NCBI RefSeq assembly: GCF_020179605.1
Contig: NZ_JAINZO010000001.1
Coordinates: 2,144,799-2,208,798, forward strand
DNA from: Geomonas agri
GTDB taxonomy: Bacteria; Desulfobacterota; Desulfuromonadia; Geobacterales; Geobacteraceae
Length of the DNA stretch: 64,000 nt
Reading direction: 5' to 3'
The notes under the pieces were generated by a model that did no database searches, was not told the origin of the DNA, and worked only from the letters and a program-made list of their open reading frames with translations. Of the stretch, positions 53,764-63,798 are shown piece by piece (the first letter of the stretch is position 1; each line of letters starts with the position of its first letter). Position numbers and translations under genes: made by a program.

Positions 53764-54603
53764 TTATTCCTCCCCTAGTACAGTGTTGTCGATTAATCGT
53801 ACCGAGCCAACCCGCACGGCCAGTGCGAGCAGCGTTCTCTCATCTGCTGTCTGCAACGGAAGCAGGGTGTCCTGATCCCTGAACTCCAGGTAATCGATCT
53901 GCGCAGCGCTCTCGCGCTCGATCGGCGCCAGTGCCTTCTCCCTCAACACGGCGACGCTCTTCTCGCCGGCCCGGAAGGCGTCACGGGCGGCGGCGATGGC
54001 GCGGGACAGGCACAAGGCAGGCTCGCGCTCTTCCGGGCTGAGCCGGGCGTTGCGGGAGCTGAGTGCCAGGCCGTCGGCCTCGCGCACGATGGGCATCCCC
54101 ACGATCTCGACATCGAAGTTGAAGTCCCGCACCATGCGCCGGATTACGGCGAGCTGCTGGAAATCCTTCTTGCCGAAGATGGCGACGGCCGGCATCACGA
54201 TGTTGAAGAGCTTGGCGACCACGGTGGTGACGCCGCGGAAATGCCCGGGGCGGCTCGCGCCGCACAGCTCCGTGGTGAGCTCTTCCACGTTCAGGTAGCT
54301 CTGGTAGCCCGCCGGGTACATGTCGGCGGCCTTGGGAGCGAAGATGACGTCGACACCGGCGGCCTCGGCGACCTTCCGGTCGCGCTCGAAGTCGCGGGGA
54401 TAGCTGTCCAGGTCCTCGTTGACGCCGAACTGGGTCGGGTTGACGAAGATGCTGACCACGACGGTCCTGGCGCGCTTACGCGCCTCCACCATGAGGGACG
54501 CGTGCCCCTCGTGCAGGTAGCCCATGGTGGGCACCAGGGCGATTTCGCCCCGCCTTTGCCGCGCGAACTGCTGCATCTCGGCAACGCTTTCGATGACTAT
54601 CAT
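53764..54603 (-). CDS. panC: Pantothenate synthetase (pantoate-beta-alanine ligase)
   Basis: 279 residues. [16 protein letters not shown] is the HIGH-like ATP motif, IFVNPTQFG and [16 protein letters not shown] (KKDFQQ) the pantoate/ATP pocket, and SSRNARL the KMSKS-like loop. Joins pantoate and beta-alanine. The start codon overlaps the panB stop by 4 bp (ATGA), so the two are translationally coupled. Confidence 0.95.
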   Translation of the reverse strand: MIVIESVAEMQQFARQRRGEIALVPTMGYLHEGHASLMVEARKRARTVVVSIFVNPTQFGVNEDLDSYPRDFERDRKVAEAAGVDVIFAPKAADMYPAGYQSYLNVEELTTELCGASRPGHFRGVTTVVAKLFNIVMPAVAIFGKKDFQQLAVIRRMVRDFNFDVEIVGMPIVREADGLALSSRNARLSPEEREPALCLSRAIAAARDAFRAGEKSVAVLREKALAPIERESAAQIDYLEFRDQDTLLPLQTADERTLLALAVRVGSVRLIDNTVLGEE

Positions 54604-55403
54604 TTGAAACAATGCCTCTCTTCGGGAAATGTGCCGCCCTTGACGTCAGCGATGTAATTGGCGACCGCCTCGCCGATGATCGGCGCAAGCTCGGCATAGC
54701 GCTTGACGAACTTGGGGGAGTACTTGCTGCACAGCCCCAGGATGTCGTGGATCACCAGCACCTGACCGTCGCAATGCGGACCGGCGCCGATGCCAATGGT
54801 GGGTATGGTGAGTTCCCCGGTGATGCGCTGGGCAAGCCCCATGGGGATTCCTTCCAGCACGATGGCGAAAGCGCCGGCCGCCTCGACGGCACGGGCGTCT
54901 TCAATCAGTTTCTCCGCCTGGGCGTCGCCCTTGCCCTGGACCTTGTAGCCACCCATGCGGTGCAGCGACTGCGGTGTGAGGCCGATGTGCCCCATGACGG
55001 GAATATCCATGGCGGTGATGGCGGCGATGGTTTCGGCGACGTTGACGCCCCCCTCGATCTTGACCGCGGCGGCGCCGCCGTCCTTCACCAGGAGCCCCGC
55101 GTTGAGACGGGCACTCTTCAGGTCGGTCTGGTAGGAGAGAAAGGGCATGTCGGCCACCACGAAGGCCTTGGGGCGCGCCCGCATCACGGCCCTGGTGTGG
55201 TAAATCATGTCTTCCATGGTGACCGGCAACGTGTTGTCGAAACCGGCGACCACGACGCCCACAGAGTCCCCCACTAGGATCATGTCGATCCCGGCAGCGT
55301 CGATGAGGCCGGTCATTGGGAAGTCGTAGCTGGTCAGGACCGTTATCTTTTCCCCTTCCGCTTTCATCCTGTGAAAGTCGAGAACGGTTTTGGCTTTGTG
55401 CAT
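54600..55403 (-). CDS. panB: 3-methyl-2-oxobutanoate hydroxymethyltransferase
   Basis: 267 residues. [32 protein letters not shown] (Mg2+ and substrate binding), [10 protein letters not shown], and the C-terminal [21 protein letters not shown] are PanB signatures. Catalyses the first committed step of pantothenate synthesis from ketoisovalerate. First gene of the operon, with a terminator upstream (55526-55557) separating it from the chemoreceptor. Confidence 0.95.
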   Translation of the reverse strand: MHKAKTVLDFHRMKAEGEKITVLTSYDFPMTGLIDAAGIDMILVGDSVGVVVAGFDNTLPVTMEDMIYHTRAVMRARPKAFVVADMPFLSYQTDLKSARLNAGLLVKDGGAAAVKIEGGVNVAETIAAITAMDIPVMGHIGLTPQSLHRMGGYKVQGKGDAQAEKLIEDARAVEAAGAFAIVLEGIPMGLAQRITGELTIPTIGIGAGPHCDGQVLVIHDILGLCSKYSPKFVKRYAELAPIIGEAVANYIADVKGGTFPEERHCFK

Positions 55404-55747
55404 CTGCTATCCTGCTCCTCTGGTGGCGGTCGAATTTTTCGTATACAAGTAAACAGAACGAGGTACTAGCAACCGTAAACATCCCGCCCGGTTCGGCACC
55501 GGAGCACGCCCAGCCGCCCTTTGGGCAAAAAAAAGCGCCTTCGGTGAGGAAGACGCTGTAAAAAGGAGAGCGCGCACATAATTATGGCGCGGTTCTGCTC
55601 TGCTTATCGCTTCCCGTACCGGTTCCTTGCGAAATCCAGGCGGTATGTACGTACTGTCGGCGCTCTTGGCGGCTCCACTTATCTATAGCGGGCCAAACGC
55701 CGTTAGAAATTACCACAAACGTTTCGAGAAAGTCCAGACTTTTCTGC
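55404..55747. other. 344-bp intergenic region
   Basis: Promoter region of panBCD, plus a terminator (55526-55557) for the upstream chemoreceptor. No gene or repeat array seen. Confidence 0.7.
55526..55557 (-). terminator. Rho-independent terminator upstream of panB
   Basis: On the minus strand AGCGTCTTC pairs with GAAGGCGCT around a 6-nt loop, followed by eight T residues. Confidence 0.85.
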
Positions 55748-57739
55748 CTACTCCGCGCTCGCCCTGATCTGCTCGAGCTCCTGGACCACCTGGCCACTCT
55801 CCTGCTGGCGCTGCTCGATACCGTCGAAGATCGCTTCGGCCATCCTGGTGACGTAGTCGATGCTCCCTTTGATCTCGCCGCTGTCCGCGCTCTGACGCCC
55901 GGCGGCAGTGACCATGTCGTGGGTCATCTCCTTGACGTCCTCCAGGGCGCGGGCCACGGCCTTGGTCGCCTGTCCCTGTTCCTTGGAGGACTTGAAGACC
56001 TGCATGGTCATCGAGCTCACGTCTTCGATGGAACGAGTGACCATCTGCACGCTGGTAGCCTGCTCCTCGGTGGCGAGCTTGATCTGCTCGGTCATGTCCA
56101 AGGCCTTCTGCGAACTGTCGAGGATGCTCCCCAGGGAAGCGCCGGTCTGCTGCCCCAGCTTGACCCCTTTCTTGACCAGTTCCTTGGTGGTGGTGACGTT
56201 GTCCGCCGCGGTGCGGGACTCGGACATGATCTCCTCGATGATGCCGGTGATCTCGCCGGTGGACAGGCCGGTCTGCAGCGACAGGTTCCTGATCTCGTCG
56301 GCGACCACGCCAAAGCTCTTGCCATACTCGCCGGCCTGCGCCGCGATGATGGAAGCGTTCAGTGCCAGGAGGTTGGTCCTCTTGGTGATGTCGTTGATGA
56401 CACTGACGAACCCTTCGATCCTGCCGCTGTTGGCGCTCAGGCGCTTAATCCCCTCGTAGGAGAGATCGACGGAGCGCTGGATCTCCGCCAAGGCCGATAC
56501 CGTCTCCTGCACGATGTGGCTCCCCTGTTCGGCGTGTTCCTTGACGCGGTTGGAGAGGCTGTGGGAGTGCCCGGTGTTCTTCTCCACCTGCCTGAGGGTT
56601 GAGGTGATCTGTTCCATGGCGGAGACCGACTTATATACCGAGTCGGAGAGCGCATCCATGTTCTGGGTGATCTGGTCGGTGGCAATCGAGATCTCGGCCG
56701 CGGCAGCGCTGGCGCTGTCGACCGACTCCATGACGCCGTGGCTGGCGGTGTCGATCTTGAGGGCGCCTCCGGAAAGGGATTCGGCCGCGTTCATCAGGCG
56801 GTACAGGTTGGAGGAGAAGTTATCGCGCTTTTGCGAGAGATCGGAGAAGGTCCTCCCCAACTCCAGGGTGAGCCGGTCGATCGACTGCAAAAGGCTAATG
56901 CGCATCAGGGCAGCGGCAGCCTGGTCGGCGAAGAGGCGGATGGTATCCACGTCGGTGTCGTTCAGAGCGCGGTGGCTCTTCTTGTTGTCGAGGCCGAACA
57001 TCCCGATGGTCTCGCCCTTGAGGATGATCGGGCAAAGGATGAAAGTGGAAGAACGCAGCGGCTCGATACCGTCGTAGGGAGACTGCAGCAGGTAGTCGGC
57101 GGGATACTTGGAGATGTCTTCCACGAAGAAGACCTGTTTCTCCGCGAAGCTCTTGTAGATTACTCCGGAACGGGCATCAAGCGGAACGGTGACCTCGGGG
57201 CCTACGGTGCTCTCGTTGCCGGCGCTGGCGGCGAAGTACAGGTTCTTGCGCTCGGGGTCGGCCATGAGGACGTTGACCCGCTCGTAGCCTAGCACCTCGT
57301 GCAGCCCCTCCACGCAGAGCGCCAGCACGTCGTCGCTGCGCACCGCCTTCTGGATCCGGCTGTTGATCTTGTGGAAGTTCTTGATGTTGTTGTCGAGGAC
57401 CTTGTAACGGTTCTCGAAGAGTTTTTTCTGTCCGTCCACTTCCTGGACCAGCTGGTCCAGTTTTTCCCCTTTTTGATGCAGTTCGTCGATGGCCTTGCCG
57501 ATGAAGTAGCCAACCACGGCGAGCACTACCGCGGTTCCGCCGCCCATATATACGTACAGCGCCATGCCTTGGGCGCTGTGGGTCATTTCGGAGAAGATCT
57601 GCGCGGAGAGGGGGAGGTTGGGATCGGAGAACATCAAAAGACGCAGGATTATCCAACCCAGGGGGGCCATGGCCCCGAGAAAAAAGCCGGCAAGCGCGTA
57701 GAGCTGGCTCCTGTTGGCTCCGGCGATCGGGTTCTTCAT
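55748..57739 (-). CDS. Methyl-accepting chemotaxis-like protein with GAF domain
   Basis: 663 residues. Two transmembrane helices (about 14-34, 63-83) with a short periplasmic loop, a coiled coil, a cytosolic GAF domain (about 130-285: [49 protein letters not shown]), then an MCP signalling domain (about 330-640). The hairpin tip reads [37 protein letters not shown], with IIAAQ in place of the usual IEAAR, a diverged core. It probably senses a cytosolic or membrane signal. Confidence 0.85.
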   Translation of the reverse strand: MKNPIAGANRSQLYALAGFFLGAMAPLGWIILRLLMFSDPNLPLSAQIFSEMTHSAQGMALYVYMGGGTAVVLAVVGYFIGKAIDELHQKGEKLDQLVQEVDGQKKLFENRYKVLDNNIKNFHKINSRIQKAVRSDDVLALCVEGLHEVLGYERVNVLMADPERKNLYFAASAGNESTVGPEVTVPLDARSGVIYKSFAEKQVFFVEDISKYPADYLLQSPYDGIEPLRSSTFILCPIILKGETIGMFGLDNKKSHRALNDTDVDTIRLFADQAAAALMRISLLQSIDRLTLELGRTFSDLSQKRDNFSSNLYRLMNAAESLSGGALKIDTASHGVMESVDSASAAAAEISIATDQITQNMDALSDSVYKSVSAMEQITSTLRQVEKNTGHSHSLSNRVKEHAEQGSHIVQETVSALAEIQRSVDLSYEGIKRLSANSGRIEGFVSVINDITKRTNLLALNASIIAAQAGEYGKSFGVVADEIRNLSLQTGLSTGEITGIIEEIMSESRTAADNVTTTKELVKKGVKLGQQTGASLGSILDSSQKALDMTEQIKLATEEQATSVQMVTRSIEDVSSMTMQVFKSSKEQGQATKAVARALEDVKEMTHDMVTAAGRQSADSGEIKGSIDYVTRMAEAIFDGIEQRQQESGQVVQELEQIRASAE

Positions 57740-57838
57740 AGGTAAACCACCTCGTTGCGTTCTTTGCCGCTAGGTGCGGCCGGAGAAATTTTCCGCAGTC
57801 TAGTTCAGAGATTAGGCAAAGTCAACCATATCCTTAAT

Positions 57839-58924
57839 TTACCTGCCGAGCATGATCCCCAATGCCTCCGCGTGGCGCACCATCTCGCCGGAGGGATCGA
57901 TGAGGTTGAGGTTGCGCACGGCGTCCTCGATGTGAACCGAGGTGATGTGCCGCCCCTTGAGGCAGACCATTTGTCCGAAAGAACCGGCTTCGACCAGTTC
58001 CACCGCCTTCACCCCGAACCTGCTGCCGATGCAGCGGTCGAAGGTGGAGGGAGTGCCGCCGCGCTGCAGGTGGCCGAGGACGGTCACGCGGATGTCCATC
58101 TCCAGCACGCCCCCGAGCTCGCGCGACAGCGCTTCCCCTACCCCGCCCAGCCTCTCTACCACCGATTTGCCGCCGGCGCCCTCCTTGAGCACGCGGTTGC
58201 CTCCCCTGGGGTAGGCGCCCTCGGCAACAACGACCACGCTGAAGCGCCGGCCGCGTTTGCAGCGCGCGATGATCGCTTCTCTGATGCGGTCGATGTCGTA
58301 GGGGATCTCCGGGATGAGGATGACGTCGGCGCCGCCGGCAATGCCGGACTCGAGGGCGATCCAGCCGGCGTAGCGGCCCATCACCTCGAGCACCATGACC
58401 CGGTGATGGCTTTCCGCGGTGGAGTGGAGTTTGTCGAGGGCGTCGGTGGCGGTCTCGAGGGCGGTGTTGTAGCCGAAGGTGACGTCGGTTTCCAGGAGGT
58501 CGTTGTCGATGGTCTTGGGCACCCCCACGATGGGAACGCCGCGCCGCATCATCTCCTGGGCTATTTTCAGGGAGCCGTCGCCACCGACCACGATGAGCGC
58601 GGTGAGGTCGAGTTGGGCGATGCGAGAGCATACTTCGTCGGAGACATCGACCAGTTCCACCTTCCCCTCGCGCATGATGGGGAAGGCGAAGGGGTTGCCG
58701 CGGTTGGAGGTGCCGAGGATGGTGCCGCCGCGGGGCAGGATGCCGCGCACCTCCTCAAGCCCCAGGGGGCGGCACTTTTCCGGATGCAGGAAACCGTCGA
58801 AGCCGTCCTCGATGCCGACCACCTCCCAGCCGCGTCCAACCGCCGATTTCACCACGCCCCTGATCACCGCGTTCAAGCCGGGGCAGTCCCCGCCGCCGGT
58901 CAAAATGCCTATTTTCGTCGTCAT
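57839..58924 (-). CDS. pfkA: 6-phosphofructokinase
   Basis: 361 residues. IGILTGGGDCPGLNAVIRG, VVGGDGSLKIA, PKTIDNDL, MGRYAGWIALESGIAGGAD and LGHLQRGGTPS match the PfkA family. The GGDGS loop favours ATP over PPi, while PKTIDND carries Lys where E. coli PfkA has Gly, the mixed pattern of group III enzymes. So it is an ATP-type PFK by one residue and PPi-type by another; assay needed. It starts 100 bp after the chemoreceptor (minus strand). Confidence 0.9.
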   Translation of the reverse strand: MTTKIGILTGGGDCPGLNAVIRGVVKSAVGRGWEVVGIEDGFDGFLHPEKCRPLGLEEVRGILPRGGTILGTSNRGNPFAFPIMREGKVELVDVSDEVCSRIAQLDLTALIVVGGDGSLKIAQEMMRRGVPIVGVPKTIDNDLLETDVTFGYNTALETATDALDKLHSTAESHHRVMVLEVMGRYAGWIALESGIAGGADVILIPEIPYDIDRIREAIIARCKRGRRFSVVVVAEGAYPRGGNRVLKEGAGGKSVVERLGGVGEALSRELGGVLEMDIRVTVLGHLQRGGTPSTFDRCIGSRFGVKAVELVEAGSFGQMVCLKGRHITSVHIEDAVRNLNLIDPSGEMVRHAEALGIMLGR

Positions 58925-59020
58925 GTGCCCCCCTTAAAGATGCTCGCGCCAAGGCGCAAAGGCGCCAAGCGGAGCGAGAAAACGAGATCGGTTTAACTTT
59001 GCGTCTTTGCGTGAAGCGGT

Positions 59021-59659
59021 TTACCGCAGCGCGTCGAGGATGGCCTGGGGCTCCAGGCGGTTGCGGGGATCGCTGTCGGCGTAGCTGGTGATGATTCGGC
59101 CATCCCGCCCCACGACGAAGGTGCCGGGCATGGGAAGCTCCCATGACTCATCGGCGTTGAACTCCGGAAGGTTTACCCCAAGCTTCCTATAGAGATCCTG
59201 GACCCAGTCGGGAAGCCGGTACACCAACCCGTAACTGCGCGCCACCGTGTTGCCCAAATCACTGAGCACCTCGTACTGCAAAAAGTTCTTCAACAAGGTC
59301 GCCTGCGACTTGTCCGGGCTCTGCGGCGAAATCGCCATCAGCGACGCGCCCCGCTGCTGGATCTCCGGCAGTATCTTCTGGTATGCCCTCAACTGAAGGC
59401 TGCAGTAAGGTCACCAGATGCCCCGGTAGAAGGTGACCACGGCCGGACCGCGCGCGAGGGCATCGGCCAGCGCCACCGGGATCCCCACGGCGTTGGGGAG
59501 GACGAAGTCGGGGGCGACGTCGCCCTCCCTGGGGACCTCGGCGGTGATCACCTTTTGCGCGATCTCAGCGTAGGCGCGCTCCAGTTGCTCCTTCACCTCC
59601 GGGGACAACCCCTTGCCCTGTTCCAATCGTTCGATCTGAGATCTGAGGTCCTGTTCCAT
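59021..59659 (-). CDS. Selenocysteine-containing AhpC/TSA-family peroxiredoxin (TGA at 59413-59411 read as Sec83)
   Basis: 212 residues read through one in-frame TGA at codon 83. Upstream: an N-terminal helix, EGDVAPDFVLPNAVGIPV and VVTFYRGIW. Downstream, in the same frame: PYCSLQLRAYQKILPEIQQRG, ISPQSPDKSQ, VARSYGLVYRL and MPGTFVVGRDGRI. The family has FYRGxWCPYC here, so TGA replaces the first Cys and leaves a U-x-x-C redox pair. A 6-bp stem GCCTTC/GAGGGC (one G-T) with an AGTT loop starts 10 nt after the TGA, with G at loop position 2, as in bacterial SECIS elements. Split annotation would miss this gene. GGAGG precedes the start. Confidence 0.88.
59385..59400 (-). promoter_or_regulatory. 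Candidate bacterial SECIS stem-loop
   Basis: On the minus strand GCCTTC pairs with GAGGGC around AGTT. The loop starts 17 nt after the TGA and has G as second base, both as expected for bacterial SECIS elements. Confidence 0.55.
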
Positions 59660-59799
59660 GACACACCTCCGATTTTTTTCACCGCGGCCGGCACTTTCCG
59701 GCGACCGCGCCAGCGTTCCATTCTACGCGGATTCGAAAAAACGTCAATGTTTCTCCGTAATTCCACCTCCAAGGCACAGATTCAGACAATTGTATATTT

Positions 59800-59813
59800 T
59801 TGACCCAGGTCAT
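59800..59813 (+). promoter_or_regulatory. FNR/HcpR-like binding site
   Basis: TTGACCCAGGTCAT is close to the TTGAC-N4-GTCAA form recognised by the nitrosative-stress regulator HcpR and related FNR/CRP proteins, 58 bp before the first gene of the hemerythrin operon. Confidence 0.5.
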
Positions 59814-59870
59814 AAACAATTTGGAGCGGGAGGGGTATTGTCAGATCATCAAGAACACGGGAGGAAGCAG

Positions 59871-60107
59871 ATGGAATTCAAAAACGGCTTGGGCGATACG
59901 GCGATTCAAAACGTGATAGCGACTCACCCGGAGGTGGGGGAGATCCTGAACCGCTACGAGATCGGATGCGTCACCTGCAAGGTCGGCATCTGCCTCTTGA
60001 AGGATGTGGTTTCCATCCACGGTCTGTCGCAGGAGCAGGAGGCAGCGGTGGAAAAAGAAATAAATGACTATTTGGACGCAAAAGAGGAAAATCGCAGCGT
60101 CGCCTAA
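59871..60107 (+). CDS. Small ScdA/DUF1858-like protein
   Basis: 78 residues. TAIQNVIATHPEVGEILNRYEIGCVTCKVGICLLKDVVSIHGLSQEQEAAVEKEIN is close to the N-terminal domain of ScdA/RIC and to DUF1858 domains, small helical proteins with a conserved Cys pair (CVTC) that accompany iron-sulfur repair and hemerythrin genes. First gene of a three-gene operon. GGAGGA precedes the ATG. Its exact biochemical role is unclear. Confidence 0.7.
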   Translation: MEFKNGLGDTAIQNVIATHPEVGEILNRYEIGCVTCKVGICLLKDVVSIHGLSQEQEAAVEKEINDYLDAKEENRSVA

Positions 60108-60174
60108 AAAAATCGAAAAGGCACACGCCACAACCAATAACGAAGACAACCATATACAAAAGGGAGAAGTGAAC

Positions 60175-60633
60175 ATGGCACATGCAGGATGCGGCTGCCC
60201 CGGCAGCATGGCAAGGGTTATCGAGAGGAACGAGGCAACCGAGCAGGAGAACACCGTGAAGGCGGCTTCCGAGCTGAGGCAATGGCCGGTGCAGCTGCAC
60301 CTGGTCCCGCCGACCGCCCCCTGGTTCCAGGACAGCGAGGTTTTGATCGCCGCGGACTGCGTGGCCTTCGCCCTGGGGAGCTTCCACAGCGACCTCTTGA
60401 AAGGCAAAGCAGTGGCGATCGCCTGCCCGAAGCTCGATGACACGGCCCCGTACGTCGAGAAGCTGGCGCGGATCTTCAGCGAGAACAACGTGAAGAGCAT
60501 CACCGTCGCCATCATGGAAGTCCCCTGCTGCCGCGGTCTGGATATGATGGTGCGCCAGGCGCTGGCACAGTCCGGCAAGGAGATCCCGCTGGAAACCGCG
60601 ATCATCGGCATCAATGGCGAGAGGAGAAACTAG
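60175..60633 (+). CDS. Iron-sulfur protein-associated oxidoreductase-like protein (lacks ferredoxin domain)
   Basis: 152 residues. N-terminal HAGCGCPGS, then LRQWPVQLHLVPPTAPWFQDSEVLIAADCVAFALG and VAIACPKLDDTAPYVEKL, with VAIMEVPCCRGL near the C-terminus. This is the pattern of a group usually joined to a 4Fe-4S ferredoxin domain in anaerobes; here the ferredoxin part is missing but the Cys-rich CGCPG and PCC sites remain. Likely binds a cluster and acts with the hemerythrin protein that starts 3 bp after it. Confidence 0.75.
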   Translation: MAHAGCGCPGSMARVIERNEATEQENTVKAASELRQWPVQLHLVPPTAPWFQDSEVLIAADCVAFALGSFHSDLLKGKAVAIACPKLDDTAPYVEKLARIFSENNVKSITVAIMEVPCCRGLDMMVRQALAQSGKEIPLETAIIGINGERRN

Positions 60634-60636
60634 GCA

Positions 60637-61185
60637 ATGAAACAGGACATCACCCAGAGGCTGAAGGACGAGCACCAGCTGATCTTAAGGATGCTCACCC
60701 TTTTGGAAAGAAACGCACGGCTCACCGAGGAAGGAAGCTTCAAGGATTACCAGTTCTACCTGGACGGCGTGGACTTCATCAGGAACTACGCCGACCGTTT
60801 CCACCACGCCAAGGAGGAGGATGTCCTGTTCGAAGCGCTGGTGGCCAACGGCATGCCCCGGGAGAACAGCCCGGTGGCGGCCATGCTGATGGAACACGAC
60901 CTGGGGCGCGCCTACGTGAAGGCGATGGAAGAGGCGGCTACCAGGGCCTTGAACGGCGAGGCAGGCCAGGAAGAAGCCATCGTCGCCAACGCCAGAGGCT
61001 ACCTGGATCTCTTACGCGACCACATCGCCAAGGAGGACGACATACTCTACCCACTCGCCGAGCGAATCCTGCCCGAGGGGGTGCGCCACGGCATCACCGC
61101 CGGGTACCAGAAGGCGGAAGAGAAGTCGGAGGTGGGCTTCGAGGAGCATTACCGCACGGTCGTGGAGAAGTACGAGAAAGGGTAA
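60637..61185 (+). CDS. Hemerythrin domain-containing protein
   Basis: 182 residues. His13 (KDEHQLI), FHHAKEEDVLF, MEHDLGRAYV and HIAKEDDILYPLA supply the His/Asp/Glu ligands of a di-iron HHE site. Such proteins bind O2 or NO; with the ScdA-like and iron-sulfur partners and an HcpR-like site upstream, a role in nitrosative or oxygen stress is likely. It ends before a convergent repeat and terminator. Confidence 0.9.
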   Translation: MKQDITQRLKDEHQLILRMLTLLERNARLTEEGSFKDYQFYLDGVDFIRNYADRFHHAKEEDVLFEALVANGMPRENSPVAAMLMEHDLGRAYVKAMEEAATRALNGEAGQEEAIVANARGYLDLLRDHIAKEDDILYPLAERILPEGVRHGITAGYQKAEEKSEVGFEEHYRTVVEKYEKG

Positions 61186-61195
61186 AACCTAACAG

Positions 61196-61316
61196 CGGAA
61201 CACGGAGGGCACGGAGTAAGGCCACAGAGAACACAGCGTGAAAAAGGTTTTGGTCCCCCCCTAAACGCCTTTCCTCTGTGTTCTCTGTGCACCTCCGTGT
61301 CCTCTGTGTTCCGGGT
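61196..61316. repeat. Inverted repeat of CACGGAGG/ACACAGAG words
   Basis: Arms of about 40 bp: CGGAACACGGAGG...CCACAGAGAACACAG and CTCTGTGTTCTCTGTG...CCTCCGTGTCCTCTGTGTTCCG, around a roughly 40-bp centre. A related half copy occurs at about 53057-53100 (ACCACAGAGGACGCGGAGG). It lies between convergent genes. Confidence 0.75.
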
Positions 61317-61326
61317 ATAAAAACAA

Positions 61327-61355
61327 AAAGGGCGGAGTCATTGACTCCGCCCTTT
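61327..61355. terminator. Bidirectional terminator between the hemerythrin and homoserine dehydrogenase genes
   Basis: AAAGGGCGGAGTCA and TGACTCCGCCCTTT form a 14-bp stem with A- and T-runs on either side. Serves both convergent transcripts. Confidence 0.88.
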
Positions 61356-61379
61356 CTTTTTACCATTGCCGATTGCCAG

Positions 61380-62687
61380 CTATTCGAGGTTGTCCTCGAT
61401 CCTGATGTAGGTGCTCTTGGAACGGATCACCTCGAAGGTGTCGATCTCGGCCAGAGCCTTCCTCACATCCTCCTCGCGCGCATCGTGGGTGGTGATCACG
61501 ATGGGAACTTCGTCGGCGCTTCTTGCACTCTGCAGCATGGAAGCGATGCTGATGCCACGTGCGCCGAGGGCACCGGCGATGCGGGCCAGGACGCCGGGGC
61601 GATCCAGGGCCTGGAAACGGATGTAGTACTTGTTGACGATCTCGCCGATGGGTTTGATCGGCAGCGTGGTGACCTTGTCGTCCAAAAAGCCCAGCGGGGA
61701 GCAGCGGCGGGTGATGCCGGCGCACAGGTTGCGGGCGAGATCGACCACGTCACCGACCACGGCGCTCGCGGTGGCCTCCATACCGGCACCGCGGCCGTAG
61801 AACATGACCGGGCCGACGAAATCGCCGGTGAGCCTGATGGCGTTGAAGACGCCATGCACGTCGGCCAGCGGGTAGTCGATGGGGATCATGGTCGGGTGGA
61901 CGCGCGCCTCGATCTGGCCGCCGTCCATCTTGCCGATGGCGAGCAGCTTGATGCGGTAGCCGAAGGTGTGGGCGAAGTCGACGTCCTCGGAGGTGATCGA
62001 GGTGATCCCCTCGGAATAGACGTCCTTCAGGTCGATCTTGGTGCCGAAGCACAACGACAGGAGCAGGCAGAGCTTGTGCGCGGTGTCGACCCCTTCAATG
62101 TCGAAGGTCGGATCGGCCTCGGCGTAACCCAACTCCTGCGCGCTTTTGAGGACCTCGGCGAAGTCGGCGCCTTCCTGGGTCATCCTGGTGAGGATGTAGT
62201 TGCAGGTGCCGTTGACGATGCCGAGTACGGTGGAGAAACGGTTGCCCGCCATGTTCCCCTTGATCGCGGAGAGGACCGGGATGCCGCCGCCGACCGCCGC
62301 CTCGAAGAGGACCTCGACGTTGTTCTTCTTGGCCGCGGCGTAGATCTCCTCGCCATGCACGGCCAGAAGCGCCTTGTTGGCGGTGACCACGTGCTTGCCG
62401 TTGCCGATCGCCTTGAGGGCAAAGCTGCGCGCCGGCTCGTAGCCGCCGATCAGTTCGATGACCACCGAGATCTCCGGGTCGGCCAGCACGTCGTCGGCGT
62501 TACGGGAGAGCGTGATCCCTTCGGTGGAGACGCCGCGGTCGGTGGTGATGTCCAGGTCGACGATGGTTTTCAGAGAGATCCGAGCGCCGGTCTTCTCGGT
62601 GAGGAGGGCGGAGTTTTCCTTGAGCAGCTTCACGACGCCGGCACCGATGGTGCCGAAACCTAGCAGGCCTACCTTAATCTCTTCCAT
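61380..62687 (-). CDS. hom: Homoserine dehydrogenase
   Basis: 435 residues. VGLLGFGTIGAGVVKLL is the NAD(P)-binding Rossmann motif, VTANKALLAVHG and AVGGGIPVLSAIKGNMAGNRF the catalytic domain, GYAEADPTFDIEGVDTAHKL the substrate region with the catalytic Lys, and a C-terminal ACT domain (YIRFQALDRPGVLARIAGALGARGISI) gives feedback control, probably by threonine. Catalyses aspartate semialdehyde to homoserine. ATG 62687 is preceded by AGAGGG. Confidence 0.95.
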   Translation of the reverse strand: MEEIKVGLLGFGTIGAGVVKLLKENSALLTEKTGARISLKTIVDLDITTDRGVSTEGITLSRNADDVLADPEISVVIELIGGYEPARSFALKAIGNGKHVVTANKALLAVHGEEIYAAAKKNNVEVLFEAAVGGGIPVLSAIKGNMAGNRFSTVLGIVNGTCNYILTRMTQEGADFAEVLKSAQELGYAEADPTFDIEGVDTAHKLCLLLSLCFGTKIDLKDVYSEGITSITSEDVDFAHTFGYRIKLLAIGKMDGGQIEARVHPTMIPIDYPLADVHGVFNAIRLTGDFVGPVMFYGRGAGMEATASAVVGDVVDLARNLCAGITRRCSPLGFLDDKVTTLPIKPIGEIVNKYYIRFQALDRPGVLARIAGALGARGISIASMLQSARSADEVPIVITTHDAREEDVRKALAEIDTFEVIRSKSTYIRIEDNLE

Positions 62688-62801
62688 ATTCCCTCTTTGA
62701 TCGAATTTCAGATTTTTAAAGCTAAGGCATTGAACAGGGATAAAAGGGATCAAAGGGATAACAACTGAAGTGAATCGCGCTAAAGCAAATTTCTGAAGCA
62801 A

Positions 62802-62832
62802 CTCCCCCCTGTCCCCCCTTCGCAAAGGGGGG
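62802..62832. repeat. Dispersed GC-rich palindromic repeat, copy 8 (inverted)
   Basis: CCCCCCTGTCCCCCCTTCGCAAA then a G-run. Reverse orientation, between nusB and hom. Confidence 0.8.
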
Positions 62833-62874
62833 GACGTGAGACCCCTTTATTCCTGTTTGTTTTGGTTTATCCGG

Positions 62875-63312
62875 TTATTCCTTGTCGGTCACGGTGGAGG
62901 CGATTTCGTCGAGGATGCCGTTGACGAAGGATGCAGAATCGTCGGCGCCGAATTTCTTGGCGACCTCGATGGCCTCGTTCATGGTGACGTTCTTCGGGAT
63001 GTCCGGACGGTACAACAGCTCGAACACGGCCAGGCGCAGGATGTTCAGATCCACGCGCGCCATGCGGGCCATGCTCCAGTGCTTCGATTTCTCGGCGATA
63101 CGGCCGTCGATCTCCTGGAGGTGGCTGGCAACGCCGGCAACCAACTCGGCGGCAAAGGCATAGGCCTTGGAGTTGGTGGAAAGGGTCGGGTCCTCGCCTT
63201 CGCCGAAACTCTCGACGATGCGCTTGAGCGTGGTGCTCGGGTCCTGGGTCACCAGGTCCTTGGAGTAGAGCGCCTGCAGCGCCAGTTCTCTACCTTCTCT
63301 GCGTGTGGTCAA
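62875..63312 (-). CDS. nusB: Transcription antitermination protein NusB
   Basis: 145 residues. [17 protein letters not shown] at the start, then [41 protein letters not shown] and FVNGILDEI are NusB hallmarks (all-helical, binds NusE/S10 and boxA RNA in rRNA antitermination). The start is TTG immediately after the ribH stop (ATGAAATAATTG), with GGGAG 9 bases away. ribH-nusB is a common pair. Confidence 0.95.
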   Translation of the reverse strand: MTTRREGRELALQALYSKDLVTQDPSTTLKRIVESFGEGEDPTLSTNSKAYAFAAELVAGVASHLQEIDGRIAEKSKHWSMARMARVDLNILRLAVFELLYRPDIPKNVTMNEAIEVAKKFGADDSASFVNGILDEIASTVTDKE

Positions 63313-63780
<468 letters not shown>

Positions 63781-63798
63781 AATGACTCCAATAAAGAG

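Noticed and set aside
59021-59659. Two separate small genes or a pseudogene
   Set aside because: The two parts join in one frame to give a full peroxiredoxin with TGA at the active-site position (FYRGIW-U-PYC).
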